A DNA stretch of 64,000 nucleotides from assembly GCF_963666255.1 (NCBI RefSeq), contig NZ_OY762656.1:992001-1056000 (forward strand), written 5' to 3'. The stretch is from an uncultured Propionivibrio sp. GTDB lineage: Bacteria > Pseudomonadota > Gammaproteobacteria > Burkholderiales > Rhodocyclaceae. The notes under the pieces were generated by a model. It saw nothing but the letters and a program-made list of their open reading frames with translations, was not told the DNA's origin and ran no database searches. Below, piece after piece: positions 18,169-27,055 of the stretch. The first letter of the stretch is position 1. Each line of letters opens with the position of its first letter. A program made the translations under genes and the position numbers.

Positions 18169-20112
18169 ATGAAGTTCCGCACCGCGCTTTCCCTTGCCTG
18201 CCTGTTGTTGTCCTCCGTCCTTGCCGTTCGTGTCGACGCCGCACCTGATGACCGTTTCCTTGCTGCGCGTGATGCGGTCAAGGCCGGTGACAAGGCGAAA
18301 CTGGAGCGGATCGCGCCCGAACTCCAGGGCTACGAACTCGAAGCCTACGTCGATTACTGGCGGCTGGGGGTCGATCTCGGCAATGCCGATCCCGCCGTCA
18401 TCAAGGCTTTCCTGCAACGCAACGACAAGACTTACATCGCCGACAAGCTTCGCGGCGACTGGTTGCGTCAGTTGGGCAAGCGGCAGCAGTGGGCCGACTT
18501 CGATGCCGAATTTCCGGCCCTGGTACAACCCGATCAGGAACTTGCCTGTTACGCGCTGCAGAGCCGGCGCCTGCGCGGCGACGCAAGCATGCTCGACGAG
18601 GCGCAGCCGCTCTGGCTCAACCTGATCGAGCCGCCGGAAGGCTGTTATCCGGTGCTGGAGGCCTTGATCCTCGAAAAGCGGGTTCTGGCCGATGACGTCT
18701 GGGCGCGCGTTCGGCGCCAGTTTGAAGCGAACCGGCTGGCGGCCGCGCGCTACAGCATGAACTATCTGCCATCGAGCCAGACGCCGGATGCCAAGCTGGC
18801 AGTCGCCGTCGGCGACGCGCCGATGCCTTGGTTGGCACGCCTCTCGACATCGGCCCTGAATCAGCGCATGAACCGGGAGTTGGTGGCGTTGGCGATCAGC
18901 CGTATCGCACGCAATGATCCGAGGATGGCGGCCGAGCAGCTCGAGCGTTTCGAGAAGCATCTGCATCCGGGCGAACGCGGTTGGGCCTGGGGGCAGATTG
19001 GCTGGCAGGCGGCGCAGAAGCACATGGACGAGGCCTTGGGCTGGTTCCGCAAGGCCGGCGATGCGCCGCTGTCCGAGGAAGTCAGCCAGTGGAAAGTGCG
19101 TGCCGCCTTGCGCGCCCAGGACTGGGGAACGGTGCGCGCGGCGATCGAGGCGATGCCCACAGCGCTCGCCAGCCAGCCGGCGTGGGTCTACTGGCTCGGA
19201 CGCGCGTATCGCGCCGGCGGTCGGGTCGAGGATGCCAACGCGCTGTTTGCGAGGATTTCCGGGCAACCCAATTTTTACGGCAACCTGGCTGATGACGAAC
19301 TTGGCCGGGCGATCACCGTGCCGCCCAAGGCGAACCCGCCGACGCGCGACGAAATGGCCCGCGTCGGCGAACTTTCGGGTATTCGACGGGGGCTTGCACT
19401 CCTGCGTCTCAACATGCGTGTCGAAGGCGTGCGTGAATGGAGTTGGGGCCTGCGCGGACTCAATGACCGCGAACTGCTGGCTGCCGCCGAAATCGCGCGG
19501 CGGGCCGATGTCTATGACCGTGCCATCGCGGCGGCTGATCGCACGAAGAACGAACACGATTACTCCCTGCGTTATCTTTCGCCATTCAGCGAGCAGGTGC
19601 GACCGGCGGCGCGCAACCAGTCGCTCGACGACGCCTGGGTGTACGGGTTAATGCGCCAGGAAAGTCGCTTCGTCACCAACGCCCGGTCGACGGTCGGTGC
19701 GTCGGGGCTGATGCAGCTGATGCCGGCGACGGCGCGCTGGGTCGCCAAGAAAATCGGGCTTGCCGATTATCACCACGGCAAGGTCAACGACACCGAGACC
19801 AATGTCCTGCTTGGCACCAGCTACATGCGACTTGTCATGGAGGATCTCGACAATCATCCGGTGCTGGCCTCGGCCGCCTACAACGCCGGTCCCGGCCGCG
19901 CACGCAAGTGGCGTGCCGACCGTCCGCTCGAAGGCGCGGTGTATGCCGAGACGATCCCGTTCAACGAGACGCGCGACTACGTCAAGAAGGTGATGAGCAA
20001 CGCCGTGTATTACTCGGCGCTGTTCGAGAATCGGCCGCAGTCGATCAAGAGCCGGCTCGGTACGGTCTCCCCCCGCGTCAATGGCGACGCGAAGAATCCG
20101 GATCTGCCCTAG
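18169..20112 (+). CDS. slt: Soluble lytic murein transglycosylase (Slt70 type)
   Basis: A 647-residue periplasmic enzyme that cleaves peptidoglycan between MurNAc and GlcNAc. A signal peptide (to about VDAAPDD) is followed by a long alpha-superhelical region with TPR-like helices and a C-terminal SLT domain. The catalytic glutamate is in GLMRQESRF, followed by GASGLMQLMPATA and later SAAYNAGPGRARKW, the usual SLT motifs. The ATG at 18169 directly precedes the signal peptide; an upstream in-frame ATG at 18124 would add a Trp/Arg-rich stretch and is less likely. Confidence 0.94.
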   Translation: MKFRTALSLACLLLSSVLAVRVDAAPDDRFLAARDAVKAGDKAKLERIAPELQGYELEAYVDYWRLGVDLGNADPAVIKAFLQRNDKTYIADKLRGDWLRQLGKRQQWADFDAEFPALVQPDQELACYALQSRRLRGDASMLDEAQPLWLNLIEPPEGCYPVLEALILEKRVLADDVWARVRRQFEANRLAAARYSMNYLPSSQTPDAKLAVAVGDAPMPWLARLSTSALNQRMNRELVALAISRIARNDPRMAAEQLERFEKHLHPGERGWAWGQIGWQAAQKHMDEALGWFRKAGDAPLSEEVSQWKVRAALRAQDWGTVRAAIEAMPTALASQPAWVYWLGRAYRAGGRVEDANALFARISGQPNFYGNLADDELGRAITVPPKANPPTRDEMARVGELSGIRRGLALLRLNMRVEGVREWSWGLRGLNDRELLAAAEIARRADVYDRAIAAADRTKNEHDYSLRYLSPFSEQVRPAARNQSLDDAWVYGLMRQESRFVTNARSTVGASGLMQLMPATARWVAKKIGLADYHHGKVNDTETNVLLGTSYMRLVMEDLDNHPVLASAAYNAGPGRARKWRADRPLEGAVYAETIPFNETRDYVKKVMSNAVYYSALFENRPQSIKSRLGTVSPRVNGDAKNPDLP

Positions 20113-20185
20113 GGAACATCGTCTCCCGAGCTGTTGTCGTAGAATCGACCGCGTCGACGCGTTCAGGCAGAACGGGAGATAAGCG

Positions 20186-21082
20186 ATGCAAGCACAGTCG
20201 GTGTTGCTGATCGGCGGGAGTGGCTTCGTTGGCACCAGTGTGATCGAATCCCTGGCGCAGCGGGGCCTTCGAATTGTCGTGCCGACGCGTCGTGTGCCGC
20301 GCCGGACGTCCTCGCCCGCGGTTGAGTGGGTCAACGCCGACGTCAATGCCGATGGCGTTCTTGCCGCGCTGATGCCGGGCGTCGATGCCGTCATCAATCT
20401 CGTCGGCATTCTTCATGATCGCGACAGCAGCGCGCCTTTCGGCAGGGGCTTTAGCGCCGCCCATGTCGAGTTGCCGCGCAAGATCGTCGCCGCCATGCAT
20501 GCCGCCGGCGTACGGCGCCTGCTTCATGTCAGCGCGCTGCGGGCGTCCGACGCCGCTCCTTCGGCCTATCTGCGCTCGAAGGCAGCCGGCGAAGCAGCGC
20601 TGCGCGAGGCCGACGGCATCGAGGTGACGATTTTCCGGCCGTCGGTGATTTTTGGTCCGGATGACGCGTTCCTCAACCTGTTTGCCCGGTTGTTGCGCGT
20701 GTTTCCGGTGTTGCCGCTGGCCGGCGCCACGGCACGCTTTCAGCCGGTTTTCGTCGGCGACGTGGCGCGTGTGCTCGCCGACGCGATCGAGCGGCCGGAA
20801 ACGGTCGGGCAAATCTACGAACTCGGCGGACCGCGCGTTTATCCGCTGCGTGCGCTGGTGGAGTATGTTGCGGTGTGTCGCGGCCTGCGCCGGCTTGTCG
20901 TGCCGCTGCCGATGCCGCTGGCCTATTTGCAGGCGGGGCTGTTGGGATGCCTGCCACAGCCGCCGATGACCATCGACAATCTGCGTTCGATGAGGCTCGA
21001 CAACATCTGCGATGGCCGGCATGATTATCCGGATTGGCGGCCGACCGCGCTCGAGACGGTCGTGCCTACGTATCTTTCGTGA
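20186..21082 (+). CDS. NDUFA9-like NAD(P)-binding protein (atypical short-chain dehydrogenase)
   Basis: A 298-residue Rossmann-fold protein with the N-terminal dinucleotide motif GGSGFVG at residues 9-15, INLVGIL, HVSALRA and the YLRSKAAGE segment that holds the SDR lysine. It resembles complex I subunit NDUFA9 and NmrA-like proteins, which bind NAD(P)H but may not be catalytic. A clear ribosome binding site (GGGAGATAAGCG) supports the start. Exact role not known. Confidence 0.85.
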   Translation: MQAQSVLLIGGSGFVGTSVIESLAQRGLRIVVPTRRVPRRTSSPAVEWVNADVNADGVLAALMPGVDAVINLVGILHDRDSSAPFGRGFSAAHVELPRKIVAAMHAAGVRRLLHVSALRASDAAPSAYLRSKAAGEAALREADGIEVTIFRPSVIFGPDDAFLNLFARLLRVFPVLPLAGATARFQPVFVGDVARVLADAIERPETVGQIYELGGPRVYPLRALVEYVAVCRGLRRLVVPLPMPLAYLQAGLLGCLPQPPMTIDNLRSMRLDNICDGRHDYPDWRPTALETVVPTYLS

Positions 21083-21122
21083 GTGGAACGTAATTCAACG
21101 TTCAATTTTTATGGGGAAAGCA

Positions 21123-21743
21123 ATGAAGCTGGTGATTGGCGATCGCAATTATTCGTCATGGAGTCTGCGTCCGTGGCTGGTGCTCAAGCAGGCCGGGCTG
21201 CCGTTCGAGGAAATTCCGATCCGCCTGCGCGAAGCCGGAACCAAGGCGGAAATCCTGAAGCACTCGCCGTCGGGCAAGGTGCCGTGCCTGATCGACGGCG
21301 ATGTCGTCGTCTGGGATTCCCTGGCGATTTGCGAGTACCTGGCCGAGAAAATGCCGTCCTTGTGGCCGGCGAATGCAAAGGCGCGCGCCGAAGCGCGCGC
21401 GGTCAGCGCCGAAATGCATTCCGGTTTCACGGCACTGCGTCATGACATGCCGATGGAAGTTCACGCATACAAGCCGCATGACGGCCGCACGGCCGCCGCC
21501 GAGGCGGATGTCGCTCGCATCGTTTCGATCTGGCAGGGGTGCCGCAAACGCTTCGGACAGGGCGGGCCCTTCCTGTTCGGCGAATTCTCGATCGCCGATG
21601 CGATGTTCGCGCCGGTGGTCTGGCGTTTCCTGACCTATGCCGTTTCGCTGCCGCCCGAGGCGCGCGCCTGGGTCGACATGATGGCGGCCCTGCCGGCGAT
21701 GCAGGCCTGGCGCGCCGGCGCCATCGCCGAAGTGGCGGAATGA
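21123..21743 (+). CDS. Glutathione S-transferase family protein
   Basis: A 206-residue protein with an N-terminal thioredoxin-like GST domain (SSWSLRPWLVLKQAGLPFEE, then GKVPCLIDGDVVVWDSLAI with the glutathione-binding Ser) and an all-helical C-terminal domain (FSIADAMFAPVVWRF). The ATG at 21123 is preceded by GGGGAAAGCA, a usable ribosome binding site. Substrate unknown. It sits in a same-strand run with the NDUFA9-like gene and cca. Confidence 0.88.
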   Translation: MKLVIGDRNYSSWSLRPWLVLKQAGLPFEEIPIRLREAGTKAEILKHSPSGKVPCLIDGDVVVWDSLAICEYLAEKMPSLWPANAKARAEARAVSAEMHSGFTALRHDMPMEVHAYKPHDGRTAAAEADVARIVSIWQGCRKRFGQGGPFLFGEFSIADAMFAPVVWRFLTYAVSLPPEARAWVDMMAALPAMQAWRAGAIAEVAE

Positions 21744-21759
21744 CGATTTGCCGCCGGTG

Positions 21760-22977
21760 ATGCGCATCTACAAGGTCGGCGGCGCGGTCCGCGACGCGCT
21801 GCTCGGCCTGCCCGTGCAGGATATCGATTACGTTGTCGTCGGCGCGACGCCGGAAGCAATGCGGGCGCAGGGCTTCAAGCCGGTCGGCCGCGACTTTCCC
21901 GTCTTCCTGCATCCGCAGACGCACGCCGAATACGCATTGGCTCGCACCGAACGGAAGAGTGGCCACGGTTATGCTGGTTTCGTTTTTCATGCGGCGGCCG
22001 ATGTCACGCTCGAAGAGGATCTGGCGCGCCGCGACCTGACGATCAATGCGATCGCCGAAGCTGACGATGGCACCCTTGTTGATCCTTTCGGCGGTATTGC
22101 CGATATCGAGGCCCGGATGCTGCGCCATGTCGGGCCGGCTTTTGTCGAGGACCCGGTGCGCATTCTGCGCCTGGCGCGCTTCGCCGCCCGTTTCACCGAC
22201 TTCCGGATTGCGCCGGAAACGGCAGCGCTGATGCGCCAGATGGTGACCGCGGGTGAGGTCGATCACCTCGTCGCCGAACGCGTCTGGCAGGAACTGGCGC
22301 GCGGTCTGATGGAAAAGAAGCCGTCGCGGATGATCGAGGTGTTGCGCGCGTGCGGCGCCCTCGCCCGCCTGTTGCCCGAACTCGATCGGCTGTTCGGTGT
22401 GCCGCAACGCGCCGACTATCATCCGGAAATCGACACCGGCGTGCATGTGATGATGGCGCTCGACTGTGCGGCCGCCGAGGGGCGCGAGTTGCCGGTGCGC
22501 TTTGCTGTGCTGATGCACGATCTCGGCAAGGGTACGACGCCGGCGGCCGATCTGCCGCGTCATCCCGGCCATGAAACGCGCGGGGTTGAACTTGTCGAGG
22601 CCGTCTGCGCGCGGCTGCGTGTGCCGACCGAATGCCGCGACCTGGCGCGACTGGTGACGCGCTATCACGGCGACATCCGTCGCGGTCGCGAGTTGCGGGC
22701 GGCGACGGTGGTGCGTCTGCTCGAACGCAGCGACGCCCTGCGGCGACCCCAGCGTTTCGAGCAGCTTCTGCAGGCCTGCGACTGCGATTTTCACGGTCGT
22801 CTCGGCTGGGAGGACAAGCCGGTCGAGGAACCCGACTTTTTCCGTCGGGCGCTGGCGGCGGTCCGCACTGTCGATGCTGGCGCCATCGCCCGCGCCTGCG
22901 ACAGTCCCGGCAAGATTCCCGAACGCGTTAATGCGGCGCGTGTCGCCGCAGTCAGTGAGGCGACCGGGCGGTCCTGA
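21760..22977 (+). CDS. cca: CCA tRNA nucleotidyltransferase with HD domain
   Basis: A 405-residue enzyme that adds or repairs the 3'-CCA end of tRNAs. It matches E. coli Cca from end to end: KVGGAVRDALLGLPVQDIDY (nucleotidyltransferase motif with the catalytic DxD), RRDLTINAIA, EDPVRILRLARFAARF, and a C-terminal HD domain with LMHDLGKG that gives phosphohydrolase activity in gamma- and betaproteobacteria. The start at 21760 matches the E. coli N-terminus; an ATG four codons upstream is less likely. It begins 16 bp after the GST gene. Confidence 0.96.
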   Translation: MRIYKVGGAVRDALLGLPVQDIDYVVVGATPEAMRAQGFKPVGRDFPVFLHPQTHAEYALARTERKSGHGYAGFVFHAAADVTLEEDLARRDLTINAIAEADDGTLVDPFGGIADIEARMLRHVGPAFVEDPVRILRLARFAARFTDFRIAPETAALMRQMVTAGEVDHLVAERVWQELARGLMEKKPSRMIEVLRACGALARLLPELDRLFGVPQRADYHPEIDTGVHVMMALDCAAAEGRELPVRFAVLMHDLGKGTTPAADLPRHPGHETRGVELVEAVCARLRVPTECRDLARLVTRYHGDIRRGRELRAATVVRLLERSDALRRPQRFEQLLQACDCDFHGRLGWEDKPVEEPDFFRRALAAVRTVDAGAIARACDSPGKIPERVNAARVAAVSEATGRS

Positions 22978-22983
22978 CGCCCG

Positions 22984-24162
22984 TCAGAGGGTCTCGCTGC
23001 GATCGCCGACGGTGAAGCCGACGAGGACTTCGTCGATGCCCTTGCCGAGTGCGACGACCTTGAAGAGTTCGCCCATTTCCGCTGGCGACAACAGCTTCTG
23101 CACTGCTTGCGAGCGAATCACGCGGTCGCGCGGCGTGCCCTCGCCGGTGCGCTCGAACCACTCGCTGATGCCGCAATTGACGAGAAAATTCTCCTGCAGC
23201 GTGTAGCCGAGGAAATCGAGGCCGGCGCCGAATCCGGCTTCGACGATGGCGGTGAAATCGACGTGTGCGGTGATGTCCTGCAGGCCGGGCAGGAAGAAAG
23301 CATCGTCGTGGGCGCGGTGGCGATAGTGGCACATCAGCGTACCGGTGCTGCGCTGCGGGTGGTAGTACTCGTGACGCGGGAAACCGTAATCGATGAGCAC
23401 TAGTGCGCCGTGGCCGAGAATGTCGCCCCAGGCACGTGTCCAGTCGGCGGCGGCCAGCCCGATCTCGCTGACATAACCGGGCGGGATGGCGGTTTCGGCG
23501 GCGAGATGCTGAGCCGCTTCGGCCAGACGGCCGGTGGCCGGCCGGTCGCACCACACGAAGCGGTCGTGCTCCCTGGCGACGCCGCGTTCGAGAATCTCGG
23601 CTTCTTCCCAGCGCACGAGTTGTACCGGCAGTGCGTCGAGCAGTTCGTTGGCTAGCACCAACCCATCGAAGCGTTCAGGCAAACGGTCGAGCCAGAGGAC
23701 GCGTTCGACGAGATGCGGCAATTCGCGCGTCAGCGTGTCGCGCTGCCGTTCGCGGAGTTCGCCCGACAGATCGAGAATCGCATAGCGTTCGGGCAGCGAG
23801 CCCTTGCGTTCAAGTGCGCGTAACAGATCGGCGGCGAGCCGGCCGGAACCGGCGCCGACCTCGAGGATCGTCGGCGCGCTCAATGCCATGATTTGCGCCG
23901 CCTGATTGGCCAGCGTTTCGCCGAAGGCCGGCGAAATTTCAGGGGCGGTGATGAAGTCGCCGGCGGCGCCGAATTTGTGCGCGCCGCCCGAGTAATAACC
24001 CATGCCAGGCGCATAGAGCGCCAGCGTCATGAAGCGGTCGAAGCCGATCCATCCTCCGGTGACAGCGATTTCATCGGCGATGTGGCGGACGAGCGCCTCG
24101 CTGAAGGCGAGCGCATCGGCGGACGGTGCCGGCAGTGACGGGCCGCGATCGTTGCCGATCAT
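22984..24162 (-). CDS. MidA/NDUFAF7-like SAM-dependent methyltransferase (DUF185)
   Basis: A 392-residue protein with the family motif FMTLALYAPGMGYYSGG near residue 45, FITAPEISPAFGE, and the SAM-binding loop LEVGAGSGRLAADLL. The mitochondrial homologue NDUFAF7 methylates an arginine of complex I subunit NDUFS2; bacterial members are probably protein arginine methyltransferases. Its ATG overlaps the stop of the upstream cobC gene by 4 bp (ATGA), so the two are translationally coupled. It converges with cca, 6 bp apart. Confidence 0.88.
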   Translation of the reverse strand: MIGNDRGPSLPAPSADALAFSEALVRHIADEIAVTGGWIGFDRFMTLALYAPGMGYYSGGAHKFGAAGDFITAPEISPAFGETLANQAAQIMALSAPTILEVGAGSGRLAADLLRALERKGSLPERYAILDLSGELRERQRDTLTRELPHLVERVLWLDRLPERFDGLVLANELLDALPVQLVRWEEAEILERGVAREHDRFVWCDRPATGRLAEAAQHLAAETAIPPGYVSEIGLAAADWTRAWGDILGHGALVLIDYGFPRHEYYHPQRSTGTLMCHYRHRAHDDAFFLPGLQDITAHVDFTAIVEAGFGAGLDFLGYTLQENFLVNCGISEWFERTGEGTPRDRVIRSQAVQKLLSPAEMGELFKVVALGKGIDEVLVGFTVGDRSETL

Positions 24163-24674
24163 AGCGTGACCTCGGTCAGTCCACCGAACTCGAACGGGAG
24201 CTGTGTCCATGTGTCAGGCGGCAGTTGTCGCCAGCGCCCGACCAGGACGCGCAGGACGCCGGCATGGGCAACGATGGCGATGCTTGTCGCTGGCTGCTGT
24301 TCCAGCCACACGGCAAAGTCGAGGACACGGCGCTGGAGATCGGCGACCGACTCGCCGCCGGGCGGCGTGTAGTTCAGGATGTCGGCCGCCCAGGCGTCGA
24401 GCGCGGATCGATCGATCGTGTCCCAGCCCTGCCCTTCCCAGTCGCCGAAATGTATTTCACAGAGACGCGCGTCGATCCGGGCGCTGGGGTCGAGCGCTTC
24501 GGCCAGCCCGCGGGCGCGGCGCAGCGGACTGCTGATGACGGGCGTGCCGGGCGGAAGCGCCGGGCGAAGCCGTTCGGCGATCGGAACCGGATCCTCGCAC
24601 GCGACATCGAGCTGGCCGTAGCAGATGCCGGCGGGCAGCGTCGGGCGCGGATGGCGGATCAGGAAAACCGGCAC
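24159..24674 (-). CDS. cobC: Alpha-ribazole phosphatase (histidine phosphatase family)
   Basis: A 171-residue protein that removes the 5'-phosphate of alpha-ribazole phosphate in lower-ligand assembly for cobalamin. The signature FLIRHPRPTLPAGICYGQLD, with RHP in place of the usual RHG, is typical of CobC in this group, and VAHAGVLRVL holds the second catalytic histidine. I start it at a GTG at 24674 because GGAGG lies exactly 6 bp upstream; the longer ATG frame begins inside cobS. It overlaps cobS by 16 bp and the methyltransferase by 4 bp. Confidence 0.88.
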   Translation of the reverse strand: MPVFLIRHPRPTLPAGICYGQLDVACEDPVPIAERLRPALPPGTPVISSPLRRARGLAEALDPSARIDARLCEIHFGDWEGQGWDTIDRSALDAWAADILNYTPPGGESVADLQRRVLDFAVWLEQQPATSIAIVAHAGVLRVLVGRWRQLPPDTWTQLPFEFGGLTEVTL

Positions 24675-25414
24675 AACAGGCCTCCGTAGAAGGCAATTTC
24701 GGCGAGCTGTTGCGTGGCGCCGAGGCAATCGCCGGTGTAGCCGCCGATACGTGTCTTGAACAGGCGGGCCAGCCAGCCAGTGGCGAGCAGCGCGCCGATG
24801 ACGGCGGCGAGCGCCTGAGCCGGCGGCAGTCCGCCGAGCGGAACCAGCGCGGCGAAACCGGCGCAGAAGAAGCCAAAGGCGCCGAGACGGTTGTCGAAGG
24901 GCTTGGCTTTGCCCTGGTCGCGAACGTAGTCCATCGTCGCCAGGATCAGCGTCGCGCAGAAGCGCGAGAAGGCATGGCCGGCGATCAGTGCGATCGGGAC
25001 GAGTACCGTATCGATTTCGACCAGCGCGATGAAGCGTATCAGCAGCATCAGCGTGACGGCGACGACGCCGAAGCTGCCGACCCGCGAATCCTTCATGATG
25101 TCGAGGATGCGTTGCTTGTCCCAGCCGCCGCCGAAGCCATCGACCATGTCGCCCCAGCCGTCCTCGTGAATGGCGCCGGTGAAATAGACGATGGCGGCGA
25201 TGGCGGCGAGCACGGCCAGGGTTTTCGGCCAGAACAACATGCAGAAGGCGAAGACCGCGGCGCCGAGCGCACCGACAACGGCGCCGGCGAGCGGGAAATA
25301 GCGGATCGATTTTTGCAGCGCGAAGCCGCTGTGACCGAGCGCGCCGGGCAATGGGAGTCGTGTGAAGAAACGGAGGGCGCCGGCCAGGGTTTCGAGTTCG
25401 GAACGGAATGACAT
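24659..25414 (-). CDS. cobS: Adenosylcobinamide-GDP ribazoletransferase (cobalamin synthase)
   Basis: A 251-residue integral membrane enzyme that joins adenosylcobinamide-GDP and alpha-ribazole (phosphate). Family motifs are ALRFFTRLP near the start, the acidic site GAIHEDGWGDMVDGFGGG, KDSRVGSFG and GYTGDCLGA near the C-terminus. The start at 25414 (MSFRSELETL) is preferred to an ATG 36 codons upstream that encodes a Pro/Arg-rich unmatched leader. Operon with cobC and the MidA-like gene; divergent from cobU. Confidence 0.93.
   Translation of the reverse strand: MSFRSELETLAGALRFFTRLPLPGALGHSGFALQKSIRYFPLAGAVVGALGAAVFAFCMLFWPKTLAVLAAIAAIVYFTGAIHEDGWGDMVDGFGGGWDKQRILDIMKDSRVGSFGVVAVTLMLLIRFIALVEIDTVLVPIALIAGHAFSRFCATLILATMDYVRDQGKAKPFDNRLGAFGFFCAGFAALVPLGGLPPAQALAAVIGALLATGWLARLFKTRIGGYTGDCLGATQQLAEIAFYGGLLCRFS
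24681..24685 (-). promoter_or_regulatory. Ribosome binding site that sets the cobC GTG start
   Basis: GGAGG on the minus strand, 6 bp before GTG at 24674, lies inside the 3' end of cobS. This supports translational coupling of cobC to cobS. Confidence 0.7.
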
Positions 25415-25556
25415 GAGGGTCGGAAAGCGTGGGGTCGAGGATGGGCGAAGCGGCTTCGGGCGTCGCCGGTAAGGCACGGAAAAATCGTCCGGCATGGTGC
25501 GAATCGCAATTCTGCGCGCCATTATAGACCGAGGAATCTCATGCTAAGCTTGGCGG

Positions 25557-26108
25557 ATGAAAGAACTGATCCTGGGAGGGGCGCGTTCCGGAAAAAGCGC
25601 CTATGCAGAACAACGGGCCGTCGACAGCGGCCTGCATGTCGTCTATGTGGCGACGGCGCAGGTGCTCGATGGCGAGATGGAACGCCGGGTTGCTGTGCAT
25701 CGTGCGCGCCGGCCGGCCGATTGGGGCCTCGTCGAATCGCCGCTGAAACTGGCGGAGACGCTCGAACGGCACGCGCGTCCCGACACCTGCCTGCTTGTCG
25801 ATTGCCTGACACTCTGGCTGACCAATGCCCTCTTCGCTGGCGAGGCGGCGCGTCAGGCCGAGGCGGGCGAAGCGCCGACCTGTCCCCTGTTTGCCGCCGA
25901 AACCGATGCCTTGATCGCGGTGTTACCGCGCCTGCCGGGGCGGGTCATCATGGTGTCGAACGAAGTAGGCTGCGGCATCGTGCCGATGAATGCCGTGTCG
26001 CGGCTGTTTGCCGACGAACAGGGTCGCCTCAACCAGCGCGTGGCTAAGGTCTGCGATTCGGTTTCGCTGGTGGCCGCCGGCCTGCCGCTGCGCCTCAAGG
26101 GCGCGTGA
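25557..26108 (+). CDS. cobU: Adenosylcobinamide kinase / adenosylcobinamide-phosphate guanylyltransferase
   Basis: A 183-residue bifunctional enzyme that phosphorylates adenosylcobinamide and then attaches GMP. It has the P-loop GGARSGKS at residues 7-14, HRARRPADW (guanylylated histidine region), VDCLTLWLTN and NEVGCGIVPMNAVSRLFADE. With cobS and cobC it completes nucleotide-loop assembly, which fits cobinamide salvage; no corrin-ring genes are in the window. I saw no cobalamin riboswitch in the 142 bp between cobS and cobU. Confidence 0.95.
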   Translation: MKELILGGARSGKSAYAEQRAVDSGLHVVYVATAQVLDGEMERRVAVHRARRPADWGLVESPLKLAETLERHARPDTCLLVDCLTLWLTNALFAGEAARQAEAGEAPTCPLFAAETDALIAVLPRLPGRVIMVSNEVGCGIVPMNAVSRLFADEQGRLNQRVAKVCDSVSLVAAGLPLRLKGA

Positions 26109-26155
26109 TTTTCGCGTTCCGTCGATAGAGGAAACGCCTCTGCCGCGGCGTTGGT

Positions 26156-27055
26156 TTAGCGCCGCATTTCCGCCAGCGGTGCGTCGGGAAAACCGGCGAA
26201 GAAACGGGCGCGCAGGGATTCGATGTCCTTGTCCTTCATGCCGACAAGGCGGGCGTTGAACGCGCGCGGGTCGGGAGTGTAGAGCAGATAGGCCTGGGTC
26301 TCGTTGATCATCATTTCTTCGTTGTCGGGGTTGTAGCTGCTGCCCGACAGGAATTTCCGGAATGCCGCACGCTGTCCGTCGTTCATCACGTTGCGCCAGA
26401 AGTTGCGGCAATAGTTGGCATAGAGCGGATTGGTGTAGTACTCGGCGTGACTGATCTCGTGCATCAGGATCGTCGTTCGCGCCTGAACCGAAACCGGCGG
26501 GCTGGTGCGATCACTGGCTTGCGGGATCGAGAGAATGACAGCCTGTGGCTTCAGCGCCTGGAAGAAGCCGTTGCGTTCGACCATCCAGCGCGACTCGATG
26601 AGCATTTTCCGCAGGGCGATTTCTTCGGCATTCAGGCGGATGCCGCCCATGTCGGCGAGATTGAAGAAGACGACGAGTTCCGACACCAGGAAATCGTTGC
26701 CATAGGCGAATGTCGCCTCGCTCTTGCCAACCGAACGGATAAACTGGGCAAGCTCGTCGTTGTTGAGCACACGCGACCGCGGCGCACCGATGCGCTCGAT
26801 CAGCGCGACGACGCGGTTGAACATTCGCCCCTGTTCCTGCAAGTTCGGAAAGTCGATGATGCGGATCAGCGCGCGCGGGCCATAGTCGAACAGTGCGACC
26901 TGATCGGCGCGGTGGTCGAGAATGGCGGTGTAATCTGCCGCCTGCCCTGGCGGCAAACCATACGGACTCCCGTCCTGCGCACGGACGAGCGGCGACAGCA
27001 GCAGCGCCGCGACGAGGCATAGTAGGGCAAGGCCACGGGCGAGATGCGCGGTCAT
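26156..27055 (-). CDS. Secreted putative zinc metallopeptidase (HExxH), DUF4344-like
   Basis: A 299-residue protein with a signal peptide (cleavage near PLVRAQD, residue 26). Residues 199-203 are HEISH in ILMHEISHAEYYTNP, a zincin motif, and NETQAYLLYTPDP at 251-263 could supply the third ligand glutamate. A DUF4344-type peptidase is the nearest resemblance I can name, not a firm assignment. It is the last gene of a five-gene unit and its ATG overlaps the preceding stop by 4 bp. Likely periplasmic or extracellular; substrate unknown. Confidence 0.65.
   Translation of the reverse strand: MTAHLARGLALLCLVAALLLSPLVRAQDGSPYGLPPGQAADYTAILDHRADQVALFDYGPRALIRIIDFPNLQEQGRMFNRVVALIERIGAPRSRVLNNDELAQFIRSVGKSEATFAYGNDFLVSELVVFFNLADMGGIRLNAEEIALRKMLIESRWMVERNGFFQALKPQAVILSIPQASDRTSPPVSVQARTTILMHEISHAEYYTNPLYANYCRNFWRNVMNDGQRAAFRKFLSGSSYNPDNEEMMINETQAYLLYTPDPRAFNARLVGMKDKDIESLRARFFAGFPDAPLAEMRR

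Noticed and set aside
17400-18200. 6S RNA gene near the 5-formyl-THF cyclo-ligase gene
   Set aside because: This linkage is common in Proteobacteria, but the flanking gaps here are only 7 and 43 bp, too short for a 6S RNA.
25415-25556. Cobalamin riboswitch between cobS and cobU
   Set aside because: The gap is only 142 bp and I could not find a B12-box-like sequence or the expected long fold.
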